Assembly (NCBI GenBank): GCA_017439405.1
Contig: JAFSJF010000131.1
Coordinates: forward strand, 25,233 to 89,232
DNA from: Bacteroidales bacterium
GTDB taxonomy: Bacteria > Bacteroidota > Bacteroidia > Bacteroidales > F082
Direction of reading: 5' to 3'
DNA length: 64,000 bases
The position numbers and the translations under genes are program-made. A model generated the notes under the pieces. The model made no database searches, was not told the DNA's origin, and saw only the letters and a list, made by a program, of their open reading frames with translations. Numbering within the stretch: the stretch's first letter is position 1; each line of letters begins with the position of its first letter. Shown piece by piece: positions 43,346 to 51,766 of this stretch.

Positions 43346-45943
43346 ATGAAAAAGTATTTGATGAGTATGCTTGCCTTGGTTCTCGGCATCGGTGTGGCGC
43401 AAGCCAATCCGGTCGGTGTGAGCCAGGCCAAGTATGTCGGACAACAGTTTGTCCAGGCCAATTTCGAACAAGCCCGTCAAAGCTCGGAGCTTACCCTGGT
43501 TTACACGGGTGTATCCAACCGTGGCGAAGCCTGTTTTTATGTCTTCAATGTCGGCAGCGAGGGTCATGTCATTGTCTCCGCCGATGATTTCTATCGTCCT
43601 ATCCTCGCTTATTCCAGCGAAGGAGTTTTCGATTCCGAAAACATCAACCCCGCGTTGGGCTACATGCTGGATCAGGTGATTGCCAAACGTAGTGGGAAGC
43701 TCACGGGTGTCGCCGACCCTAAAACCGCAGCCGAATGGCAGAGCGTGTCGAACACGGGCAAGCTGGTTTCGCGCAACGGCGGAAAAAGAGCCGAGTACCT
43801 TGTGCAGACCAAGTGGAACCAAAGTCCGGCCCCGTACAACAGCATGTGCCCCGACGATCCCCAAAGTCCCAATTCCGGTTATCATGCCTATGTGGGTTGC
43901 GTGGCAACCGCCATGTCACAGATTATGAAATACTGGAATCATCCCACTCAAGGCCAAGGGACCCATTCCTACAACCATCCGAAATACGGGTACCAAAGCG
44001 CCAATTACGGTGCCACGACTTACGACTGGGATAACATGTTGAACACCTATGGCAGCAACAACTACACTCCAGAACAGGGGGAGGCAGTCGCAACGCTTTG
44101 CTACCATTGCGGCGTTTCCGTGAACATGGACTATGGCGGCGACATCGAGGAAGGTAGCGGCGCCAGCACAGAAAGCGTGCCCTCTGCCATTTCTTCCTAC
44201 TTCCGTTATACGAATGCCGCTTCCGTTTTGAACAAGTCAAACGTCACGGTGTGGATGAACACGTTGAAAGAGGCTTTCGACATGGGCTGGCCCATGTATT
44301 ATGCCGGTGTCGAATCAGGCGCCCCTTATGGCCATGCCTTCATTTGCGACGGCTACGACGACAACGATTACTTCCACTTCAACTGGGGATGGGGCGGCAG
44401 TGGCGACAACTGGTTCCTCATCGACGAGATCGATTACAACTCGCAGAACAAGATCGTCACCAACTTCGTCCCTGTCGATGTGTACAACAGCACGGCTAAG
44501 GCACCTACCAACTTGAATGTCACCCCCGAAAGCCCTACCGCGCTGTCAGCACAAGTCTCCTGGATTAATCCTTCCCAAGCCTTGAACAACAGCGCATTGG
44601 CCTCCATCGACCAGATTGTGGTTTGCCGCAACGGGGAGGTTATCTTCACGCAAGCCAATGTCGCCCCTGGCGCATCGATGACCATTACCGACAGCAATGT
44701 CCCACGCTACGACAACTTCATCTACACGGTGTATGCCATCTGCAATGGCAGCCACGGCAAACTCGCTTATTCCAGCAGCATCGGCTTTGGCCCCACTTGT
44801 GCTTGGACGGTCAATGTCTCTCAGGCTTCATTCACAGGGTTTAAGGGTGGAGCCATCCATGTTTACAACGCTGCCGGCACCGAAGTCGCCCAAGTGACCA
44901 CCAACAGCTCCAACGTCCAGTCGTTCTCTGTCGATGTGCCGCTTGGACATGTCTATTTCGGCTGGTCGGCCCCGACCCAATCGGGTGCGTTCAATATGGG
45001 CTTCACCATCAAGGATTCGCAGAACAATACGGTTTACACCTATTCGGGCTCTTCCGACGATATGCCTGAAGGCATATTCTACGAAGGCAACAACGGCTGT
45101 GGAAGCCAAGTAGGTACGGGTGTCCCATCCAACCTGATCGCCTTGGTCGATTCCGACAACTCCTACAACATCAACGTTTCGTGGGACGGCGTGAACGACG
45201 AGGGCTATGGCTACACTGTTTACCGCGACAACCTGCTCTACCGCCTCATTCCCAATGCCACTTCTTTCGTCGATGAGAACGCTCCGTTGGGCGGTCACTG
45301 CTATCGCATCGGCTTCCTCAGCAATGGCGGCGAGAATGGCCAATACTCCAACGAGTCGTGCGCCACATCGGGCGAATGCTACGCCCCGCGCAACCTTGAC
45401 TATGAATACACGGGCAGCAACAACAAGATCAAACTGTTGTGGGACCGTCCGGAAACTACCGAGGGACTGTCGGGCTACTACCTTTTCAGAAAGACCGACG
45501 ACACTGAATACGAGCGCATCAAGCTGATTGGCGCCAATGCCACGAGCTACACCGACAATACGGCCAACGGCGACGGAACTTGGTATTACTATAAGCTCTA
45601 TGCCTGCTACAACGACCTTGATTGCGTTTCAGCTCCTGCCAACTGGATTAATGACGAGAACCAGTTCTTCCTCCACGTCCTCTATTCAATTGACGGCATT
45701 GAGGAGACGGGAAGCAGCATGGTGTCGCTCTATCCGAACCCTGCCAACAACATGTTTACCGTGGAAGGCGAACTCCTACGCCACGTCACGGTTTACAACG
45801 CCATTGGCCAAAGGGTGTACGATGCCGACTGCGAAGGCAACTCTTCAGTCATCACGCTGAACGGTGTTGAGACTGGAATCTACATGGTGCGCGTCGCCAC
45901 TGAGAACGGCAGCGTCACCAAGCGCATCACGATCATACGGTAA
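43346..45943 (+). CDS. Secreted C10 cysteine protease 4
   Basis: 865 residues. Signal peptide KKYLMSMLALVLGIGVAQA; propeptide (CFYVFNVGSEGHVIVSADDFYRPILAYSSEG); protease with Cys185 (YVGCVATAMSQIMKYWNHP), His330 (PYGHAFICDGY) and FHFNWGWGG; beta-sandwich; two Fn3-like units (the second IKLLWDRPETTEGLSGYYLFRK); and a sorting tail (VSLYPNPANNMFTVEGELLRHVTVYNAIGQRV). Same plan as copy 3, so a recent duplication is likely. It ends the array and is closed by a hairpin terminator. Confidence 0.9.
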   Translation: MKKYLMSMLALVLGIGVAQANPVGVSQAKYVGQQFVQANFEQARQSSELTLVYTGVSNRGEACFYVFNVGSEGHVIVSADDFYRPILAYSSEGVFDSENINPALGYMLDQVIAKRSGKLTGVADPKTAAEWQSVSNTGKLVSRNGGKRAEYLVQTKWNQSPAPYNSMCPDDPQSPNSGYHAYVGCVATAMSQIMKYWNHPTQGQGTHSYNHPKYGYQSANYGATTYDWDNMLNTYGSNNYTPEQGEAVATLCYHCGVSVNMDYGGDIEEGSGASTESVPSAISSYFRYTNAASVLNKSNVTVWMNTLKEAFDMGWPMYYAGVESGAPYGHAFICDGYDDNDYFHFNWGWGGSGDNWFLIDEIDYNSQNKIVTNFVPVDVYNSTAKAPTNLNVTPESPTALSAQVSWINPSQALNNSALASIDQIVVCRNGEVIFTQANVAPGASMTITDSNVPRYDNFIYTVYAICNGSHGKLAYSSSIGFGPTCAWTVNVSQASFTGFKGGAIHVYNAAGTEVAQVTTNSSNVQSFSVDVPLGHVYFGWSAPTQSGAFNMGFTIKDSQNNTVYTYSGSSDDMPEGIFYEGNNGCGSQVGTGVPSNLIALVDSDNSYNINVSWDGVNDEGYGYTVYRDNLLYRLIPNATSFVDENAPLGGHCYRIGFLSNGGENGQYSNESCATSGECYAPRNLDYEYTGSNNKIKLLWDRPETTEGLSGYYLFRKTDDTEYERIKLIGANATSYTDNTANGDGTWYYYKLYACYNDLDCVSAPANWINDENQFFLHVLYSIDGIEETGSSMVSLYPNPANNMFTVEGELLRHVTVYNAIGQRVYDADCEGNSSVITLNGVETGIYMVRVATENGSVTKRITIIR

Positions 45944-45960
45944 ACACACGTGATTATTCA

Positions 45961-46009
45961 AATATGTCGCAAACGGTCGCCTCGACTATCGGGGTGGCCG
46001 TTTGTTTTT
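45961..46009 (+). terminator. Terminator after the protease array (repeat-family member)
   Basis: AAACGGTCGCC (45971-45981) pairs with GGTGGCCGTTT (45993-46003), 11 pairs with two G-U, then GTTTTTC. The preceding AATATGTCGC is shared with the terminator at 30633. It lies 3 bases from the convergent kinase gene. Confidence 0.85.
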
Positions 46010-46011
46010 CA

Positions 46012-48489
46012 CTATCCGACGCCAAGCTTGTCATCCAGCATGTCGAGCAATTCGTCGGCTTGGGCCATGAATCGGATGGCGTCGTCTTTCCAATTGGGAT
46101 AGTCCGTCGCGATTCCTTTGCCGCGCAGCGCGTTCATCCGCGACAAGAATGAAGTGTCACGTTCCAATTGCGCGAACATCGGGAGCATCTTGTGGCAAAT
46201 TGCCTGGGTTCCAACAAAATCCTCACGCTCAATCAAGGCATTGAGGGAGACCAAGTCGTCGGCTGTTGAGTGGGCAAATACCTCCAAGACTTGTCGGATG
46301 GACTCAGCGTCATGCCCCATCGATTCGCAGAAAACAGGGAACACCTCCGACAGCGGGCTGTTGTTTTCGCCTTCGGAATCGCTTGAAGCGATACTTCCGA
46401 ATAGCGATTCCAACTGTTTCATGTTGAATGGTTTCTGCAAGAAACCGTCAAAGCCTTCATCCTTTGCTTTTTCGGTGGAGTATTCAATGCGTCCGGTCAT
46501 GAGTATGATGGGCTTCTTGTCATCAACCTCCTTGACAAGATAGAGGATGTCGTTGCCGCTCACGACACCCATTTCACGATCGGTGAGAATTAAATCGTAT
46601 GATTGGAGTTGCTGCAAAGCATTGTCAAAGTCGTTCATCGAACGGCAGGGAATGGCTTGGTGGCCAAGACGATGGAGCATGTTGCCAATTACCGAAAGTA
46701 GCGTATTGTCGTCGTCGATGACTAAAATGTTCAGGCTTTTCTTCCTGTCATCGCCTTTTTTCTCCATTTCATCAGTGTTTTCCTCTGCCTTGTTTTCGTA
46801 TTGCGCTTCTTCTATTGGCAGTCTTACTTCGAAATGGGAGCCTTTCCCTACCTCGGATTCGATATGGATTTCGCCGTTCATCAGGCTGACCAAGCCTTTT
46901 ACGACCGACATCCCATACCCGCTGCCCTCGGCGAACTGGTTATAGGTCTCGATACGCACAAAAGGCTTGAAAACATCATCCAGCTTGTCTTTCGGAATGC
47001 CAACGCCCGTGTCGGTGATGTCGAAAACCAGCAATCCGCGACCCATTCTTGCCTTGAAACTGACGCTGCCTTCCAAGGTGTATTTGATGCCATTGGATAT
47101 AAGATTGTTAATTATCTGCTTGATTTTCAGTTTGTCTGATGAAATGTAAGTGTGGCTTTCTATTGTAGTCTCGAACAGGAAACGCAGGTTTTTCTGCTTC
47201 GCGACAGGGTCGAACATCTCTGCGGTCTCTTGGCAAAGCTGGTGCAGGTCGAAGGTCTCATTGCTTACTTGCAGTTTGCCTTGTTCGAGGCTGGAGTATT
47301 CCAAAAGGTTGTTCAATAGGTTTAGAATGTGTTCGGCTGATTTTTGTATTGAGTTGATTTCCTTTTCGTTGTCTCCTTTTTCCATCAGCTCGACATAGCC
47401 CATGATTGAACTCAGCGGCGCCTTGATGTCGTGTGAGACGGAAAGCAGCAGCTTGTGTCGGCTTTCCATGGTTTCCTCGGTCTTCCGTTTGGCTTCTTCG
47501 GCAGCACGGCGTGCACGGTAACCTTTGTTTACATCGCTGATAATCAGGATGACAAATATGATGATGAGCAGCAATGTGGTCGCCCCGATGAGGACGGAGA
47601 TGTGGGTGTTTTCTTCAATGAGGGCCTCGCTTTTGCCGATTTCAGCCACTGCGGAGTCGAGAATCTCTTGGTTGAGGCGTATCAGCAAGGTGGAAATCTG
47701 CTCGGAGAGCTGGTTGTCGGCCCTGACCAATTCCTGGGTCTTGCTTTCATACTCCTTGATCTTGTTCCAGTATTCGGTCTTGGCCTTGTCGGACAGCACG
47801 CGCAGGTCGGCGAGGATGGTGAGCGAATCGGGGCGTTGCTGCTGGATGCGAAGAGTGTCGGTACGCTCGACGTAAATGTGAACAAGGCTGTCTACCGTTG
47901 GGTTGTCGGGCTTGAACACGTTGCCAAGCCGCCCCCAAAAGCCTTTCTTTTCTGTCTTGGGAATGTGGATGACGGTGTCTTTCGAAACGGTGGTAACCAC
48001 AATCTCTTCCTCGGGTTGAGGAGGAAGGTAGTCGTCAATGGTGCGGTCGAATTCGGCCAAGGGGTTGAAGTCGTGAAACTGCCTCGAAAGCTCGTTGCTG
48101 ATTCTGCCCTTGCTCTTGATGAGTCTTCCTATCTCACTTACCATCATCTTGTTGTCTTCGCTGATTTCAATTAGCATCAGCGAATCGGCTTGGTCGGTGA
48201 GCTTTTTGCAAACGCTGTTGAACTGCTTTTTGTATTTGGATTGCTCGGTGAAGGCGTAGAGGTTGGCCGCTGTCTGTGCCTCATGGACGTTTTTGGTGAA
48301 ACGGTTGGCCCAGTCGAGGGCCATGTGCTGGGTGTCGATGTTGGTCCTTTGGTTTTCAATGGTTTTGCGTAGGTTGAAGATGTAATAGAACAAAGCCATG
48401 CACAAGGCGATGACGAACAGGTAGGCGATGACGATTTTCCAACTCGTCCGCCGCTCGATGGAGGTCTTGCTATGGTTTTGTTTCGGCAT
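46012..48489 (-). CDS. Hybrid sensor histidine kinase with receiver and Hpt domains
   Basis: 825 residues. A membrane helix near 18-40 and another near 300-320 enclose a large, mostly helical periplasmic sensor. Then HisKA (KLLLSVSHDIKAPLSSIMGYVEL), HATPase_c (NNLISNGIKYTLEG, DTGVGIPKDKL, GSGYGMSVVKGL), a receiver domain (LNILVIDDDNTLL ... YDLILTDREMG, phospho-Asp in LTDRE; LQKPF Lys), and a C-terminal Hpt (QAICHKMLPMFAQLE with the phospho-His). The phosphorelay therefore runs His-Asp-His within one chain and needs a separate output regulator that is not next to it. The signal is unknown. Confidence 0.9.
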   Translation of the reverse strand: MPKQNHSKTSIERRTSWKIVIAYLFVIALCMALFYYIFNLRKTIENQRTNIDTQHMALDWANRFTKNVHEAQTAANLYAFTEQSKYKKQFNSVCKKLTDQADSLMLIEISEDNKMMVSEIGRLIKSKGRISNELSRQFHDFNPLAEFDRTIDDYLPPQPEEEIVVTTVSKDTVIHIPKTEKKGFWGRLGNVFKPDNPTVDSLVHIYVERTDTLRIQQQRPDSLTILADLRVLSDKAKTEYWNKIKEYESKTQELVRADNQLSEQISTLLIRLNQEILDSAVAEIGKSEALIEENTHISVLIGATTLLLIIIFVILIISDVNKGYRARRAAEEAKRKTEETMESRHKLLLSVSHDIKAPLSSIMGYVELMEKGDNEKEINSIQKSAEHILNLLNNLLEYSSLEQGKLQVSNETFDLHQLCQETAEMFDPVAKQKNLRFLFETTIESHTYISSDKLKIKQIINNLISNGIKYTLEGSVSFKARMGRGLLVFDITDTGVGIPKDKLDDVFKPFVRIETYNQFAEGSGYGMSVVKGLVSLMNGEIHIESEVGKGSHFEVRLPIEEAQYENKAEENTDEMEKKGDDRKKSLNILVIDDDNTLLSVIGNMLHRLGHQAIPCRSMNDFDNALQQLQSYDLILTDREMGVVSGNDILYLVKEVDDKKPIILMTGRIEYSTEKAKDEGFDGFLQKPFNMKQLESLFGSIASSDSEGENNSPLSEVFPVFCESMGHDAESIRQVLEVFAHSTADDLVSLNALIEREDFVGTQAICHKMLPMFAQLERDTSFLSRMNALRGKGIATDYPNWKDDAIRFMAQADELLDMLDDKLGVG

Positions 48490-48496
48490 GGAGCTG

Positions 48497-48504
48497 CAAA
48501 GATA
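48497..48504 (-). promoter_or_regulatory. -7 element of the hybrid kinase gene
   Basis: TATCTTTG on the minus strand, 7 bases before the kinase ATG. It faces the nucleotidase -7 element only 11 bases away, so the two polymerases would exclude each other. Confidence 0.45.
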
Positions 48505-48515
48505 AAACTTTTTCC

Positions 48516-48523
48516 TAAATTTG
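48516..48523 (+). promoter_or_regulatory. -7 element of the nucleotidase gene
   Basis: TAAATTTG, 25 bases before the ATG at 48549. No clear -33 TTG. Confidence 0.45.
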
Positions 48524-48548
48524 CAGCAAATTCAACCGCCTTTGACCT

Positions 48549-50006
48549 ATGAACAAAAAGAAGTTGCTGCTGTTGCTCGCCTTGTCGGCGATAGTTTTGT
48601 GCCTTGTCCTCCACAATCAACCGAAAGACAGGGTTGAACCAGTCGAAACGCCAATGGCCGCCGGTGAAACAGAGGTGAACATTCTCACTGTGAACGACAT
48701 GCACTCGGCCATCGACCAATTCCCTAAATTCGCTGCCATGGTTGACAGCCTGCGTGCCATTGATCCCGACTTGCTGCTTTTTTCGGCGGGCGACAACCGC
48801 ACGGGCAACCCCGTCAACGACCAATACCGTCCGACCAATTACCCGATGATAGCCCTGATGAACCAAGTCGGTTTTGACGCCAACACGGTGGGCAACCACG
48901 AGTGGGACGGTGGCATCGAAGCCTTGCAAAACGATATCGAACGCGCCCGTTTCCCGTTCCTTTGCGCCAATGTCTTTGTCCCCGACACGGTGAAATTGGA
49001 CGTGAAACCTTATGTGTTGGTTGAAAGCAAGGGCATTAAGTTAGCTGTCGTAGGCATGATTGAGTTACGGGCTGACGGCTTCCCTGGAGCGCATCCCGCC
49101 AACATGAATAAAGTGCAGTTCAAGCGGGCTGACAAGGTGCTTTCTAATTACCAATTCCTTAAGAACCAGTCTAATGCATTCGTTTTGCTTTCGCATTGCG
49201 GCTTGGAGGACGACCTTGAGCTGGCGCAAGCCAACCCTTGGATGGATGTCATCATCGGCGGACACACCCACACCTTGATAGAGCATCCCTCCGAGACCAA
49301 CGGCGTGCTGGTTACGCAGTCAGGCTCGGGCTTGAGATTCGCCACCTTGGTGAAACTGAGGTTCAAGGATGGGGAATTGATGGAAAAGCAAGCCATAGTA
49401 TTGAATGTCAATAATGTGAAAAAAGAGAACGCTTCTATCAGGGAAATGGTCGATGGCTTCAACGATGCTCCAGAGTTGAAGGAGACGCTTGCCACAGCAG
49501 TCAACAAGTTCGCGAATCGGGAAGAACTGGGATGCATGGTGACAGATGCCATACGTGAGGTTTCGGGTGCCGATTTCGCCTTCCAGAACACGGGAGGCCT
49601 GCGTATCGACTATTTGAAAAAGGGGCCTATCACCGTGAAGGACGTTTACACCATCGACCCTTTCGGAAACGAAATCGTTGTATATCAGATGACCGGACAT
49701 CAACTGAAGCGGTTCATCGCCAATACATACAAGAAAAACGGCGGATTCCCCTCGTATGTCTCCGGCATGACTTACGAAGTGAATGATAACGGAAAGGATA
49801 TACGTGTTTTCGTAACGCCCGACAAGGGGAATTTCTCGACAAAGAATATATATAAGGTGGCCATCAACAGCTATATGGCCTCCACGGTAAACATCGAAAG
49901 CCTCGATGAAGGGCAAAGCCTCTATATGACCACCGAAGAAGCGTTGATTGAATTTTTGCGCAAATACAAAACTGTTGACTATCAAGGTGTTTCTAGAACG
50001 AGATAA
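48549..50006 (+). CDS. 5'-nucleotidase/metallophosphatase (UshA-like)
   Basis: 485 residues. An N-terminal hydrophobic segment (KKKLLLLLALSAIVLCLVL) exports or anchors it. Metal-binding motifs are VNDMHSAI (where many members have DxH), FSAGDNRTGN, NTVGNHEWDGG, LLSHCG and IIGGHTHT; the C-terminal nucleotide-binding domain has FQNTGGLRID and TIDPFGNEIV. It would dephosphorylate nucleotides in the periplasm for nucleoside uptake. The first metal motif reading NDMH and not DxH is a small departure from the usual form. It precedes the galactose-mutarotase gene but each has its own promoter. Confidence 0.88.
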   Translation: MNKKKLLLLLALSAIVLCLVLHNQPKDRVEPVETPMAAGETEVNILTVNDMHSAIDQFPKFAAMVDSLRAIDPDLLLFSAGDNRTGNPVNDQYRPTNYPMIALMNQVGFDANTVGNHEWDGGIEALQNDIERARFPFLCANVFVPDTVKLDVKPYVLVESKGIKLAVVGMIELRADGFPGAHPANMNKVQFKRADKVLSNYQFLKNQSNAFVLLSHCGLEDDLELAQANPWMDVIIGGHTHTLIEHPSETNGVLVTQSGSGLRFATLVKLRFKDGELMEKQAIVLNVNNVKKENASIREMVDGFNDAPELKETLATAVNKFANREELGCMVTDAIREVSGADFAFQNTGGLRIDYLKKGPITVKDVYTIDPFGNEIVVYQMTGHQLKRFIANTYKKNGGFPSYVSGMTYEVNDNGKDIRVFVTPDKGNFSTKNIYKVAINSYMASTVNIESLDEGQSLYMTTEEALIEFLRKYKTVDYQGVSRTR

Positions 50007-50013
50007 AAAATGG

Positions 50014-50045
50014 TTTGCATGATTTAAACCGTTTTTGTAATTTTG
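50014..50045 (+). promoter_or_regulatory. Promoter of the aldose epimerase gene
   Basis: TTTG (50014-50017), 20 bases, TAATTTTG (50038-50045): a full match to the Bacteroides consensus, 33 bases before the ATG at 50079. Confidence 0.8.
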
Positions 50046-50078
50046 CAGCCCAAATTTTGAAGATTGAAATCGAAAAAG

Positions 50079-51230
50079 ATGAAAAAAGCATTGTCGATTT
50101 TTGCAATTGCCTTATTGTTAGCAAGTTGCGGACCAAAGAAGAAACAAGTCCAATTGTTAGATGCCGCAAATTTCAATACAGAAGTGAACGGTAAGAAAGT
50201 GTCGCTTTATACTTTGCATAATGGCTTTCTCACGATGCAAGTGACCAACTATGGAGGCAGGGTGGTCGCCCTTTGGGTGCCTGACCGTCAGGGCAGTTAT
50301 GAAGACGTTGTTCTGGGCTATGACCATATTGACAAGTATTTGAACAATGCTGGAGAGCGTTATCTCGGTGCCGTTGTCGGACGTTGTGCCAACCGCATCT
50401 CCAACGGTTCCTTCACATTGAATGGCGTTGAGTATCAGCTTCCTAAGAATGAAGGCGAGAACACGCTTCACGGAGGTCTCGTTGGGGCAGACAAGATGGT
50501 TTGGGACGTGGTTTCGGCCAACGACAGTGTCTTGGAGATGCATGCCTTGTTTGAAGACGGCATGGACGGCTTTCCAGGCAACCTTGACATGACCATGACC
50601 TACAAGCTGACGAGTGACAACCAGTTCCAAATCAGATATAAAGCCACGACAGATGCGCCCACTTTGTGCAACTTCTCGCACCATTCGTTCTTCAACCTGA
50701 AAGGAGAGGGCAACGGCACCATCCTCGACCAAGAGCTTCAGATCAACTCCCGATACATGACCACCATCGATGAGCATTTGATTACTACAGGCAAGTTCTC
50801 GGGTGTGAAGGCTACGCCTTTTGACTTCAAGGAGTCGCACCCCATCGGCGACCACATTGGTGACGTGGATGAGCAGTTAGCCAACGCCAAGGGCTATGAC
50901 CACAACTGGATTGTGGACAAGAGCGACCCGAAAGCCTACACATGGTGCGCCACGTTGACCGATCCTGCCAGCGGACGCCAGATGCAGGTGTGGAGCGACC
51001 AAGTGGGATTGCAGTTCTACAGCGGCAACTTCTTTGACGGCAAGGGAACAGGAAAATGCGGCAAACCTTTGGGCTATCGAGAAGGCCTGGCACTCGAAAC
51101 CCAGTATTTCCCCGATGCCATCAACCATGAGGCCTTGGCTCCGTTCCCAGTGCTTGAGCCAGGTCAGGAGTACCGACATTTCTGCGACTACAAGTTTTCA
51201 GTAATGCCGAAAGAAGGAAAGAGCAAATGA
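50079..51230 (+). CDS. Lipoprotein aldose 1-epimerase (galactose mutarotase)
   Basis: About 383 residues from the ATG at 50079. The N-terminus ends in the lipobox LLASC, so it is membrane-tethered outside the cytoplasm. GalM motifs are present: YGGRVVALWVPDR, GAVVGRCANRISNGSF, ENTLHGGL, NFSHHSFFNLKG (catalytic His), DHNWIVD and LETQYFPDAINH (catalytic Glu). It interconverts alpha and beta anomers of galactose or glucose, presumably sugars freed by surface hydrolases. A terminator follows. Confidence 0.93.
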   Translation: MKKALSIFAIALLLASCGPKKKQVQLLDAANFNTEVNGKKVSLYTLHNGFLTMQVTNYGGRVVALWVPDRQGSYEDVVLGYDHIDKYLNNAGERYLGAVVGRCANRISNGSFTLNGVEYQLPKNEGENTLHGGLVGADKMVWDVVSANDSVLEMHALFEDGMDGFPGNLDMTMTYKLTSDNQFQIRYKATTDAPTLCNFSHHSFFNLKGEGNGTILDQELQINSRYMTTIDEHLITTGKFSGVKATPFDFKESHPIGDHIGDVDEQLANAKGYDHNWIVDKSDPKAYTWCATLTDPASGRQMQVWSDQVGLQFYSGNFFDGKGTGKCGKPLGYREGLALETQYFPDAINHEALAPFPVLEPGQEYRHFCDYKFSVMPKEGKSK

Positions 51231-51245
51231 TGCATTAAAGTTGAG

Positions 51246-51276
51246 CCTCGCGTCCGATGGATGCGAGGTTTTTTTT
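51246..51276 (+). terminator. Terminator after the epimerase gene
   Basis: CCTCGCGTCC (51246-51255) pairs with GGATGCGAGG (51259-51268) around GAT, one G-U pair, then eight Ts. The T-run merges into the next promoter. Confidence 0.88.
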
Positions 51277-51283
51277 ATTTTTG
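51276..51283 (+). promoter_or_regulatory. -7 element of the VOC/ABC-F pair
   Basis: TATTTTTG, 21 bases before the ATG at 51305. Confidence 0.5.
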
Positions 51284-51304
51284 CGGTATCAAATTCTTAC
51301 GATT

Positions 51305-51766
51305 ATGCTGAAATTCAAATGCCCGCTGCTTGCGGTTACCGACATGGAGAAATCCATCCGTTTCTATGAGGAAGTCATTGGCGACAGGGTCGCGATGAAC
51401 TTTGGTGAGAATGTGCAATTTGAGGGAGGCTTCGCACTCCAAGGGATGGTCAAGTGGAAAACGATGCTTCATAATGCCAAAGTCAGACGCAACGGCAACG
51501 CATCGGAACTCTACTTCGAGGAAGACGATTTCGATGGTTTCATTGACTACCTGAAGGGATTTTCCGAAATCCTTTATGTCCATGGCGTTGAGGAGATGCC
51601 TTGGGGACAACGTGTCGTCCGCTTCTATGACCCTGATTTTCATATTATTGAGGTGGGCGAAGCGATGGACACCGTGATTAGGAATCTGCTCAAATCGGGA
51701 ATGACAGTGGAGCAGGTTTCAGAGAAGTCGCAATATCCCATCGAGTACGTCAAGCGGTTTGCGTGA
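51305..51766 (+). CDS. VOC (glyoxalase/bleomycin resistance) superfamily protein
   Basis: About 153 residues from the ATG at 51305. One full VOC unit in the first ~115 residues (CPLLAVTDMEKSIRFYEEVIGDRV ... GQRVVRFYDPDFHIIEVGE), followed by a short helical C-terminal extension (VIRNLLKSGMTVEQVSEKSQYPIEYVKRFA) that looks like a minimal helix-turn-helix. The catalytic activity is unknown. The TGA stop overlaps the ATG of the ABC-F gene. Confidence 0.8.
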   Translation: MLKFKCPLLAVTDMEKSIRFYEEVIGDRVAMNFGENVQFEGGFALQGMVKWKTMLHNAKVRRNGNASELYFEEDDFDGFIDYLKGFSEILYVHGVEEMPWGQRVVRFYDPDFHIIEVGEAMDTVIRNLLKSGMTVEQVSEKSQYPIEYVKRFA

